This document shows, one piece after another, positions 54,366 to 62,705 of a stretch of DNA of 64,000 nucleotides (position 1 is the stretch's first letter; each line of letters starts with the position of its first letter). Source of the stretch: Hyphomicrobiaceae bacterium UBA7697 (GTDB lineage Bacteria; Pseudomonadota; Alphaproteobacteria; Rhizobiales; Methyloligellaceae). The DNA is taken from NCBI GenBank assembly GCA_002482645.1, contig DLGJ01000008.1, positions 372,001 to 436,000 on the forward strand. The letters run 5' to 3'. A program made the translations under genes and the position numbers. The notes beneath the pieces are model-generated. The model had not been told where the DNA came from. It was given only the letters and a program-made list of their open reading frames with translations, and did no database searches.

Positions 54366-55423
54366 GATCGGTTACGGGCAGGCAGTAGCTTTTGTTCGAT
54401 AGCGTCCAATGCAAGCTGAGCCATTGATGGCGGCAACTGACCTTTCTTGACCTTGCCATCAAGGTAGTTTCTGAACTTACCCCCTTCGATGTACTCGCTC
54501 TGAAGCCACTCTCGGTAAGCACCAAGAGCCGCCAGCGGGTAGCACCAAGATTCTTGCGGGTTTGACTGTGCCTGCGGGTGATCGTCTGGATAGCGGTGCG
54601 GGTATTTGGTGCGCGCTCCGTACTTCTCCGCCAGACCGTTCGCATCCCAGTACTTAGACCAGTGTTGCCCGATTGAGATATCAACAACCGTTTTTTCGCC
54701 AATGTCTGCCCCAGCCTGAATCATCTCGTAGATGATCGTGTGGGCCTCGTTGAAGACGTTGAAAAAACCGCGCGGGGCTGACTGATAGTTCAGTTCAATG
54801 CGCTCGTGCCACTTTCGGAATTTATCCTGATACTTTCCGGTTGGATCGTAGCCTAGCTGACTATAAATCAGCTCACGGAGTTTCGACCCCGCGAGCATCC
54901 GGAAATTATCGCGGGCCTGTTCCTGAACGTTTGGGCCCGCATCGAATGCATAATATTCTAAGACCGCTAGGCAAACTTCGGCAGGGTAGCAGTAGTGCAC
55001 TACCCCTTTGTGCATGATTTCGATGTGAGCGCTGTACGCTGTGTATCCCGCCTTTCCGAGGTTGGATTTGATAGTTGCGATGCGTGGCTTGGGAGGCTCC
55101 TCATTCCACTGCGAACTAATCGTGCCGATGTGCGCGTTCTGCACGCCACAGAGTACCGATAGACCGCGCTGGTTCAGGTATGGCGTCCCATCCCCCAGCA
55201 CGCCCATACCAATGCCGCCGAAGTCGCGCTCTATCTCGATACCAAGATCCAACTCACCTTGAGGGGTGATTTCCTTCGAACCCGAATTGGAGGCTAATGC
55301 CTTGATACTACTAGTCTTTGGGGTGATTTCCTTGGGGTCGGTTTGAGTGAATCGTTCAAGCGCTTCATCAAACTCCATATCCAAACTCAGGGGCGGTTCC
55401 CGACGCTTCTTACTACCTGTCAT
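54362..55423 (-). CDS. Passenger gene: antirepressor-like protein (353 aa)
   Basis: The N-terminal 40 residues are polar. Residues 75-110 (GIGMGVLGDGTPYLNQRGLSVLCGV) resemble the DNA-binding region of phage antirepressor or KilA-N-like proteins. The rest is mixed helical (QDKFRKWHERIELNYQSAPRGFF, then a Tyr/Pro-rich ARTKYPHRYPDDHPQAQSNP). I cannot place it in a defined family; KilA-N, P63C and BstA-like proteins are the ones to compare. It starts with ATG 55423, overlapping the transposase stop by four bases, so it is expressed with the transposase. Its 3' end overlaps the ImmA/IrrE gene by four bases on the opposite strand. Confidence 0.5.
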   Translation of the reverse strand: MTGSKKRREPPLSLDMEFDEALERFTQTDPKEITPKTSSIKALASNSGSKEITPQGELDLGIEIERDFGGIGMGVLGDGTPYLNQRGLSVLCGVQNAHIGTISSQWNEEPPKPRIATIKSNLGKAGYTAYSAHIEIMHKGVVHYCYPAEVCLAVLEYYAFDAGPNVQEQARDNFRMLAGSKLRELIYSQLGYDPTGKYQDKFRKWHERIELNYQSAPRGFFNVFNEAHTIIYEMIQAGADIGEKTVVDISIGQHWSKYWDANGLAEKYGARTKYPHRYPDDHPQAQSNPQESWCYPLAALGAYREWLQSEYIEGGKFRNYLDGKVKKGQLPPSMAQLALDAIEQKLLPARNRS

Positions 55424-56334
55424 GCGATCAATTCCTTGTAGCGGAGCGGACCTTCGACGCTGGTGAGGATATCGTTAGCGCGGTCCCCAGTTGTCATGCC
55501 ATTGCGATTTCTGCGCCAAACCATTTCATCCACGTAACGTGCCAAGTGCTTCGGTGAAACCCAGTGGTGCACGCCGATAATTTGGCGCTTCAGGAGAGCC
55601 CAAACGCTTTCGATGGTGTTGGAATGGATGGTGAAGTGACGGACGTACTCGCCCGCAGAATGATTGACGCTGTGGTGGTAGTAGTCGCGGCCCAAGCCGA
55701 CGAAAGCGCGATGCTCATCGGTTATAAGGGTGGAACCTTTAGCTACGTTCTCGCGGATTGCCTTATGGACGGTCTTTGCCTTCATGTCAGAAACGACTTG
55801 AGCGCGAAGGTTTCCTTCTCGTTGGATCATACCTAGGACGATTGCCTTGCCGGAACCGCCTTGCGTACCGCCACGGCGCTTGCTGGCGTGCTTGTTTTTC
55901 TCTTTGCCGCCCACGTAGGTTTCGTCGCTTTCCACTGTGCCATCAAGTGGAGCGTTGAAGGACTTCGTACGCGCTGCGTGACGAAGCCGATGCAGGACGA
56001 ACCACGCACTCTTTTGAGTGATCTTCAAATCCTTCGCTAGCGTGGTGCTGGCGACGCCTTTCGGATGATTGGTGATCATCCAAATAGCCATGAACCACTT
56101 CCGAAGAGGCAACTTGCTGTCGTGGAAGATGGTGCCGACTTTGATAGAGAACCGCTTCTTGCAGTCACCACACTTATGCGTCTTGCGGTCTGAAAAGTCG
56201 TAGATGCGGTCACCACCGCAGTAGGGACAGAAGGCACCGTTGCGCCAACGGATCGAACGAAGGTGGTCGATGCAGGATTGCTCGTCGGGGAACGCCTCGA
56301 CAAGTTCTAGAAGGCTATCGAATTTCTTGATCAT
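55420..56334 (-). CDS. IS1595-family (ISXO2-like) transposase
   Basis: The 304-residue protein has an N-terminal zinc ribbon (CPYCGG ... HKCGDCKKRFS), a helix-turn-helix region (STTLAKDLKITQKSAWFVLHRL) and the DDE-like catalytic core: the first Asp in VESDETYVGGKEKN, the second in STLITDEHRAF, and the downstream conserved NTIESVWALLKR. These are the hallmarks of ISXO2/IS1595 transposases. It appears intact and lies inside perfect ends, so the element may still be active. It is coupled to the antirepressor-like gene. Confidence 0.93.
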   Translation of the reverse strand: MIKKFDSLLELVEAFPDEQSCIDHLRSIRWRNGAFCPYCGGDRIYDFSDRKTHKCGDCKKRFSIKVGTIFHDSKLPLRKWFMAIWMITNHPKGVASTTLAKDLKITQKSAWFVLHRLRHAARTKSFNAPLDGTVESDETYVGGKEKNKHASKRRGGTQGGSGKAIVLGMIQREGNLRAQVVSDMKAKTVHKAIRENVAKGSTLITDEHRAFVGLGRDYYHHSVNHSAGEYVRHFTIHSNTIESVWALLKRQIIGVHHWVSPKHLARYVDEMVWRRNRNGMTTGDRANDILTSVEGPLRYKELIA

Positions 56335-56365
56335 GGCTATCCCCCGTTGGCGATAACCATAAGAT

Positions 56366-58129
56366 ATGTACTTGTATGACCTCTGTCAACAGGTCATACA
56401 CGTATATAGGTCCCATTATCAATTCATGGCAATGCTCCTGAAGAACAAAGATATTAACAAGGTTCGTATTGAGGTTCCAGCAATTGAGGGGGAGATGGGA
56501 GGTGACGATGAGAAGTATTATATGTTCTCTATCGAGCCAAAAACCCTGCTTAAACTTGGCTTCGTCTTGCACCGCACAAGAGCGAACGAGGCAGAAATGC
56601 CAACCTATCAACGGCTTCTGGTGCCAAGCAGACTCCAAGGAATCACCAAATTTATCGACGACGGAGGTTATTTCCCAAACTCCGTAATCCTAAACTTCAG
56701 TGGCGAGAACCTGAAGAAGATCGAGTTTCAGGCACATAGTCGGAAGGAAGATACCCGTTCGCGCACCGGAGTCCTAAAGATCCCAAACGCCTATGCGATA
56801 GCCTACATCATTGACGGACAGCATCGAATATATGGCTACGCTAACTCCCAATATAAATCGAGCGATACTATCCCAGTTGTAGCCTTTCTTGGCCTGGATT
56901 CATCCGAGCAACTGGAGATGTTTATGGATATAAACCAAAATCAGAAAGCTGTAAGCCCGACGCTTAGGATTACCCTTGAAGAAGATCTCTACTGGAACGC
57001 GCCCAGGCTAGATTCGAGAATAAAAGCTCTGAGGTCTTCAATTATTAGTCAGCTCGGAAGTGATCAGTCCGGCCCCCTGTTCGGAAAGATTGCGCTGGGC
57101 GAAGACAGGGCGGAACTGTCAGCCAAACCCTTTGCTGACGCTCTGCTTCGTTGCGGCCTACTGCCTGAGGCGAAGGGCAATAAGTTCTTAGAGGAAGCAA
57201 CCAATTCCTCCTTATACGACACGACGAGCCACGATCACCAAGACGCAATGGAGCAATCCCGCACCAAAACTGTCAATTTTATCAATGCATGTTACAGTTT
57301 TGCCGACGAATTTCTCGACAAAGATCAGAATACACTAAATACTTTCATCGTCTACAACCGAGGAACCTATGCGTTTATTAGTCTTATTGGCAGCCTGAAC
57401 ACGTATTTGACTGAAGAAGGACAGGTTAAGTTTAGTTCAACAACCGAAGAGCGCTTCGAAGCCATCCGAAAATATCTACAGGCCCTCTTTGAGTCATTAA
57501 AATCAATTCAGGCTGAGGACAAAGAGCGGCTGCTGGGTAAGCTTGGATCCGGTGCTGAAACTACATGGTTTCGAATGTTTCAAGATTTTGTAAGCAAGCG
57601 ATTCACGGGCTATCTCCCTGCAGATCTACTTGACTGGAGAGAACGTCAGGACACAGAACTACAAGACGAAGGCAGAAAGCTAGCTATCAGAATAGAGCGC
57701 CATTTAAAAAATGTATGCATCGCAAATCTAAAAGCGCTTTTCGGAGACAACTGGGATATTGAAATCGGTGCGATTAAGCGGGAGTGCGAAAAGCGCGCAG
57801 GGGAAGAGGAAGAAAAAATCTACAAGGAGGGGCTTGGAAGGAAGAAGATAGATTGGACGGAGATGCTGACGGTACCAGACTACAAAACAATTATTGAGAA
57901 GTACTGGGTCAAGGCACCAGACCCTAAACCGGATGGGTTCAACACGTTCGAAGAGCACTTTGCACTAGATATCGGTCATGGATTTAATAGCAAGTCCGAG
58001 AAATCGAGATGGCTTTCAGCGTTCCGCTCTTATCGGAACACTTTGGCTCACGAAGGCACAAAGGATAAGGGCTTAAACAAGCATGAGGTGGATTTGCTGC
58101 GAGAAATCCATGATCAGCTAGAAATCTGA
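56366..58129 (+). CDS. DGQHR-domain and HEPN-like C-terminal half of the split protein
   Basis: The native gene resumes at 56423 (FMAMLLKNKD); the codons from ATG 56366 to 56422 are transposon end and target repeat. The DGQHR motif lies in IAYIIDGQHRIYGYA near residue 150. A long middle region follows, and the C-terminal 60 residues (SEKSRWLSAFRSYRNTLAHEGTKDKG) contain an R-N-x2-A-H core typical of HEPN nuclease-like domains. DGQHR proteins include DndB, linked to DNA phosphorothioation and defence. With the N-terminal nuclease-like half this was one 785-residue protein. Translation of this half may start at 56366 or at ATG 56426. Confidence 0.75.
   Translation: MYLYDLCQQVIHVYRSHYQFMAMLLKNKDINKVRIEVPAIEGEMGGDDEKYYMFSIEPKTLLKLGFVLHRTRANEAEMPTYQRLLVPSRLQGITKFIDDGGYFPNSVILNFSGENLKKIEFQAHSRKEDTRSRTGVLKIPNAYAIAYIIDGQHRIYGYANSQYKSSDTIPVVAFLGLDSSEQLEMFMDINQNQKAVSPTLRITLEEDLYWNAPRLDSRIKALRSSIISQLGSDQSGPLFGKIALGEDRAELSAKPFADALLRCGLLPEAKGNKFLEEATNSSLYDTTSHDHQDAMEQSRTKTVNFINACYSFADEFLDKDQNTLNTFIVYNRGTYAFISLIGSLNTYLTEEGQVKFSSTTEERFEAIRKYLQALFESLKSIQAEDKERLLGKLGSGAETTWFRMFQDFVSKRFTGYLPADLLDWRERQDTELQDEGRKLAIRIERHLKNVCIANLKALFGDNWDIEIGAIKRECEKRAGEEEEKIYKEGLGRKKIDWTEMLTVPDYKTIIEKYWVKAPDPKPDGFNTFEEHFALDIGHGFNSKSEKSRWLSAFRSYRNTLAHEGTKDKGLNKHEVDLLREIHDQLEI
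56392..56414 (-). repeat. Right terminal inverted repeat of the transposon
   Basis: It ends ATATAGGTCCC and is complementary to the left end except at one base. It overlaps the first codons of the downstream half of the split gene. Confidence 0.92.
56415..56422 (+). repeat. Right target-site duplication ATTATCAA
   Basis: The 8 bp are identical to 53371-53378. Removing one copy together with the element restores the target reading frame. Confidence 0.9.
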
Positions 58130-58269
58130 GTAAGGCAACCCACCTAGGACTGGCAGCGCATCACTCCCCCTCAATAGTACCCGGCGGCTTCGACCTGATG
58201 TCCTCGACCATGCGGTTGACCTGCGCACCTCGTTGCCGTTGCGCAGGGCTGCCTGCTAAACATCCGGCC

Positions 58270-58740
58270 ATGCTCGAACCCATCCTGATCCTCGTCGATG
58301 CCGATGCCTGTCCTGTCAAAGACGAGGTTTTTCGGGTCGCCGCAAGATACGCGGTCAAGACCATCGTCGTTTCCAACGCCTATATGATGCTGCCGAAGGA
58401 CGCGAACATCGAGCGCGTGGTCGTCGATCAGGGCCTCGACGTTGCCGACGATTGGATCGCGGAGAGAGCCCGCCCCGGCGTGATCGTGGTCACGAACGAC
58501 GTGCCGCTCGCCCATCGCGTCGTGACGGCGCGGGCCGAGGCCATCGCGCCGAATGGCAAAGCCTTCACCGACGCGTCCATCGGCATGGCGCTGGCCGTGC
58601 GCGATCTGATGACCGATTTGCGCTCGGCGGGTGAGATCACGGGCGGCCCGCGCCCGTTCTCGAAGGCTGACCGCTCCGCCTTCTTGCAGGCGCTCGACGG
58701 CGCGATCGTCCGTCTGAAGCGCAACGGTCACCCCACATAG
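58270..58740 (+). CDS. YaiI/YqxD family (DUF188) protein
   Basis: The 156-residue protein begins with LILVDADACPVKDEV, the DUF188/YaiI signature, and continues with VVVDQGLDVADDWIAERA, VTNDVPLAHRVV and AIAPNGKAF motifs. The fold resembles PIN-like nucleases with conserved acidic residues; the biochemical role is unsettled. ATG 58270 is used; the upstream frame is open but overlaps no signal. Its GC and codon use match the chromosome, so the accessory region of AT-rich genes ends just before it. Confidence 0.85.
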   Translation: MLEPILILVDADACPVKDEVFRVAARYAVKTIVVSNAYMMLPKDANIERVVVDQGLDVADDWIAERARPGVIVVTNDVPLAHRVVTARAEAIAPNGKAFTDASIGMALAVRDLMTDLRSAGEITGGPRPFSKADRSAFLQALDGAIVRLKRNGHPT

Positions 58741-59298
58741 CAGTCAGGGGCGTAGTACTGCCGCCGAAGGCGGTCACTCCCACTCGATTCTCTCAACGCA
58801 TCGTAACGCGCTGATTTATAAGCGCAAAATATTTCTTCTGACGGTCAAAGCCCGACCATCGAGCCGTCAAAATTTTTCGCTTATGATTTCAAAGGAAAAT
58901 TCGCTCGCTTCGAATTCAGCGACGCTTCAGCGTCTATCGACAACGATCGGTCGATTTTTCGCGCCATCGACCATGTGGCGCGCTATGCGCCAATACGAGC
59001 AAAGACCGTCAGCATCTGTAGCACAACGCCGTCGTATTCGCCATGCTCACTATCGCTCTCCCGCTTCAACACCACTCATTGAGCTTGATGGAAAGCGGGC
59101 AAGCGAATAGACAAACACCTCTCGCTGCGGCGGTGTGGAAGGACACATGGCCAGCAAAGGTCCGAGATGGTGACGAGAAGGCACCGGCGTAATGGCTCGG
59201 CACGCTAAGCCCATCCGCTAGCCGGTTTCGAGTCCGGCCCGCAGCCACCCCTAGCACGCACCCCGCGTTGTCTGTCGATCGCGTCCGGCCGCCCGCCT
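58741..59298. other. AT-rich structured intergenic region
   Basis: No gene is convincing in these 558 bp. Several inverted repeats cluster between 58810 and 59000, the largest at 58818-58844 with 58864-58884 (ATAAGCG...TGACGG and its complement). Smaller hairpins are gacgc/gcgtc and ggcgc/gcgcc. A tRNA-like T-arm string lies at about 59218-59245 but no acceptor stem pairs with it. Confidence 0.4.
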
Positions 59299-62200
59299 CT
59301 AGCCCTTGGCACGCAACTGTATCTGGCCGGGCGCTTCTTCAATCTCCCTGATCGCCTGTATCGCGAAGCGCCCGAGATCAGGATAGATTGACCAAGCACG
59401 AAGCAGCGGAATGTCGCTCGCGCGACCGAACCGCCCCACATTCACCAATGCCTTTTCGATCACGTCTTCGATGCGGAAGAACTCGAAATAGCCGGATTGA
59501 AGGGTCGGCTTTTCAAGGGCCGCCCGGTAGATCGCCGCGACCTCATCGGGGAAGAACTGTCCAAAAGAGTTCACCACCGGCTCCGAACCTGGAAGCCGCC
59601 GTGCGCTTTCCGCGAACATGTGGTCCGACCTGAAGAATTCCCCAACGACGGCAGCCGCGACACCGGTTTCATGGCGCGACAGGATGGCGAGCGGCGCTGC
59701 ACAATTCGACTTGCGTTCCGAAAATGGAAGGTCGTCGCGATTCAGCCAGTAGAGAAGCCGGCCGCAAGCCAGCAGCGCATGGTCCGCTGCAGAAACCGCT
59801 TCGGCCGACCGGTCAGGCAACGGGCAGCGCAAGCGCGCCAACGCTGCGTAGGCCATCTCGAACGTGCGAATGCTGTCCTGAAAGAATGCATCCTTCTTGG
59901 GCGGCAATCCCGTCCAGCGCTCAATGATTGGCCCGACAATCTGGTCCGAATGTGATGCGACCTCCGCGATCAAGGAAGGGGTGAACATCGAGTCGCGATC
60001 GACGCTCTTGGCGGCCATGACCTGCAAGGCCTTGCGATCGTCGCCGGAAAGGTCGTTCCAGGCTTGGCAATACGCGCCATCATAGGGATGATCGAATTGC
60101 GCGTTCCATAGGCCGGCCGCGCGCCTCCATGAATCAGGATTGTCCCGGTCGGCCAATACCTCGTTCATCTCCGCCTCAACGGTCGCGACGTGTTCTTCCT
60201 GATCGTCGTCGAGCGCGCCGAGGGATTTGAGCGCATCGATCATCCCCCAGGCGTCAACGCCGCCATTGGTCATGCACGTCGCCTCGATGGCGGCAATCAA
60301 TGCGCGACGCTCATCGTCATCTAAAGCGTGGGCGCTCATCATCGCCGCATGCATCAGCCCGAGCCGCAGATGATGGGCGGCTCTCGGCCAGATTCGGACA
60401 AGAATCCCGGGAAGGATCGTTCCGATCGACGGCGCATCACGACTGGAATACTTGTCGAGTTCGATCAGCAGGCCAATCTGGCCAGGGCTCAAGGTTTCGG
60501 ACTGCAACCGCCTGCGCAGGTTCGCATTCGCTACGACCTTTGGTCCGTTATAGAGAAGACCGCTCGAAATGGGGCTGCAAATGCACGCCAGCCCAATTTC
60601 GCGCGTCCCGACGCCCGCGTAGCAAACCGCATAGAGGCCCGTTCGTAGACCAAGCTTCTTTTCCCTCGCTTGATCAAGCAATCTGCGGTGCTCTTCGGCT
60701 AGCCGATCATCCATTTTCCCTATGAGACCGAGCAATTGATCGAGACGGCGGCCCGCTACCAGCTCGTGCGAAATGGCCGCAAGAAGCGCACGGTCCTGTG
60801 TGGACCACGGCTGAACCGTCTCCGGCTTTGCTTGCACGTGCCACATGAACTCATCGGAAACAGCAAACCGCACGGTCTCGATTTCCTGGCCGACCCGCGC
60901 AAGTACCTCGTCACAGCGCTCGTTTGCCCAACGCTGCGCATCAGATCCGCATTGGCCAGCCAGGCAGGCCTGAATCACTCGCGCGTCTGTCAGATGTGGC
61001 AACACCTGGCGTCGGAAGCTGTCATCATCGATCGCTCCCAGTACGAACGGCCTCATCTCAAGATGTTGCGGCAACCGCAGCGCAGCCACCACCGCTTCAG
61101 GATCGTCACCCGCGCGCCGGATGATCGCTTCGGCCGCGAATACGTTGAGGAACATTTCGTGGCTGAAACTCACCCGGTCACCACGCCTGCCCAGAATGTT
61201 TGCATCTGCAAGCGTCTGCAATAAGGCGCCCGATACCCCTTCCCGATCTGACAGGCGGTCTAGCTCGCGGACCGAAAGGCCGAAACTTATGCGCTCGGTC
61301 ATCATTCCAGCAATGCGGGATAGAGCGCGAATGCCATCGGATGCGGCAGAGCCGAGCCGTTCGCGCACATAGGCATCGAACAGACCATACTTACTGGTGT
61401 CGGGCGGCAACTGTTGTCCCAACTGCCCGATCATCTTCGCTTCAAGGCCGCTTCCGACGGTGCCGAGCAACTCCGCAAACGGTTCGGCAGAAACGCCGCC
61501 GGCCGCCTGTTGCGCGATGGCCAGTTTTGTTTTGGTGTCAGGAATCTGTACCGCGTAGCTGCGTGCGGGCAGAAGATCGCCGCGCTCAAGCGTCATCCTA
61601 CTGGAGATGACGGCTCGCGCATCATACCGCTTCACGGCCGCAGCAATACTTCGCGTCAAGCGCTGTCGTTCCCTTGGCGTGCATTCGTTGTAGCCGTCCA
61701 CGACAAGCATAAGTCGGCGGTTCAGCCGCCGCGCAGCGGAAATCACCGCGGCAGCAGACCTCGCCTCGAGCAAGGCGGCCTCACGATTCACCACATCGCG
61801 CAAGTTTCCTTCAAAATCCTTCGCCGGCACGACGATCGGCACGTTTCCGCGCGCCAACCCGGCGACCCCGATGCTGTAGGAGAGCAAGCTCTTGCCGCAC
61901 CCTGAAGGTCCCATCAGCAATACGTTGTTGTCCTGCACGGAGCGTTCCAGCACGACCTCCGACGAAAGCTCTTCGCTTTCGCAAACGCACGACATGGGCA
62001 CCATCTCAGACGCAGATGCGCCGTAGGTTCGGATAAATGCTTCACCGTAGGCACCGAGCAACTGCTCGGCATCGAGCAATTGCGGGCTCAAGGCCGCCTC
62101 GATCGACGGTGCCGCGAGCAAGCGATGGTGGGTCGCGAAGGCTCGCCACTGATCCAACGACCACCCGTCGCGCTTCATTGATGTGATAAACGCCGGAAGT

Positions 62201-62646
62201 TCAGCGAGGCCACCGATCGAAACTTTGAAATCACCCTGTGGGATCGTCGAACCCGGAGGAACGGCTGGAGCGAAGACCAGGGCGGCATTCGGATAAGGAA
62301 CGTCGGCCCTAGCGAAGCTCCGCATCGCATCACGTAGCGCCAGCTTCTCGCCGATGACCTGGAGATATGGATTTGCGAACTTTTTCCAGGCACCGGAAGC
62401 AAGTTGGGCTTCCCAATCGCCGTTGCGGCCGCCGCGCACGGCCGAAGTGAAGCCTTTTGACTCGGTGACCAGCGCGGCCCGGTCAATCGCGATGACGAGA
62501 TCGACCTGCCGGTCACCAAGATTCACATTCGCAAGGACGACGCCTGGAATGCCATGCGCTGACAGAAATTCATAGGCATGCTTCAGGGTGGCACGCTCGG
62601 AAGCATGCTCAATCGACGCGCCAATGAAAATCTCTACCGAGGCCAA
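59299..62646 (-). CDS. NERD-STAND NTPase, candidate anti-phage protein (1,115 aa)
   Basis: The N-terminal 70 residues are a NERD (nuclease-related) domain: GDRQVDLVIAIDRAALVTESKG supplies the D...ExK core. A STAND/NACHT-like NTPase follows with Walker A GPSGCGKS (residues 246-253), Walker B LMLVVDGYNE and a sensor ARAVISSR (about 344-350). The remaining 700 residues are helical, without clear motifs, as in the ligand-sensing repeats of Avs-type proteins. Large NERD- or nuclease-STAND proteins are often phage sensors; that role is inferred here. The start is TTG 62646 with GGAG upstream, because no ATG is in frame before the domain. It follows the helicase gene by 59 bp on the same strand. Confidence 0.8.
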   Translation of the reverse strand: MASVEIFIGASIEHASERATLKHAYEFLSAHGIPGVVLANVNLGDRQVDLVIAIDRAALVTESKGFTSAVRGGRNGDWEAQLASGAWKKFANPYLQVIGEKLALRDAMRSFARADVPYPNAALVFAPAVPPGSTIPQGDFKVSIGGLAELPAFITSMKRDGWSLDQWRAFATHHRLLAAPSIEAALSPQLLDAEQLLGAYGEAFIRTYGASASEMVPMSCVCESEELSSEVVLERSVQDNNVLLMGPSGCGKSLLSYSIGVAGLARGNVPIVVPAKDFEGNLRDVVNREAALLEARSAAAVISAARRLNRRLMLVVDGYNECTPRERQRLTRSIAAAVKRYDARAVISSRMTLERGDLLPARSYAVQIPDTKTKLAIAQQAAGGVSAEPFAELLGTVGSGLEAKMIGQLGQQLPPDTSKYGLFDAYVRERLGSAASDGIRALSRIAGMMTERISFGLSVRELDRLSDREGVSGALLQTLADANILGRRGDRVSFSHEMFLNVFAAEAIIRRAGDDPEAVVAALRLPQHLEMRPFVLGAIDDDSFRRQVLPHLTDARVIQACLAGQCGSDAQRWANERCDEVLARVGQEIETVRFAVSDEFMWHVQAKPETVQPWSTQDRALLAAISHELVAGRRLDQLLGLIGKMDDRLAEEHRRLLDQAREKKLGLRTGLYAVCYAGVGTREIGLACICSPISSGLLYNGPKVVANANLRRRLQSETLSPGQIGLLIELDKYSSRDAPSIGTILPGILVRIWPRAAHHLRLGLMHAAMMSAHALDDDERRALIAAIEATCMTNGGVDAWGMIDALKSLGALDDDQEEHVATVEAEMNEVLADRDNPDSWRRAAGLWNAQFDHPYDGAYCQAWNDLSGDDRKALQVMAAKSVDRDSMFTPSLIAEVASHSDQIVGPIIERWTGLPPKKDAFFQDSIRTFEMAYAALARLRCPLPDRSAEAVSAADHALLACGRLLYWLNRDDLPFSERKSNCAAPLAILSRHETGVAAAVVGEFFRSDHMFAESARRLPGSEPVVNSFGQFFPDEVAAIYRAALEKPTLQSGYFEFFRIEDVIEKALVNVGRFGRASDIPLLRAWSIYPDLGRFAIQAIREIEEAPGQIQLRAKG

Positions 62647-62705
62647 CGGGGGCTCCGTGGAAGGTCGGCTATGTCTTCGGCTTCGGCTTCGCGGAGTGAC
62701 AGCAT

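Larger units (their letters stand above)
53379..56414. mobile_element. IS1595-family transposon with passenger genes (3,036 bp)
   Basis: Inverted repeats of 23 bp at 53379-53401 and 56392-56414 match at 22 of 23 positions and begin GGGACC. The element is flanked by ATTATCAA duplications. It encodes a DDE/D ISXO2-like transposase plus three passenger genes. The IS1595 family is known to include members that carry passengers. The intact ends, the near-perfect repeats and the clean reconstruction of the target gene indicate a recent insertion. Confidence 0.92.

Noticed and set aside
59205..59250. tRNA-like T-arm string ('ggtttcgagtcc' followed by 'gcagccacc')
   Set aside because: No complementary acceptor strand, D-arm or anticodon stem could be found upstream; at best a tRNA fragment.
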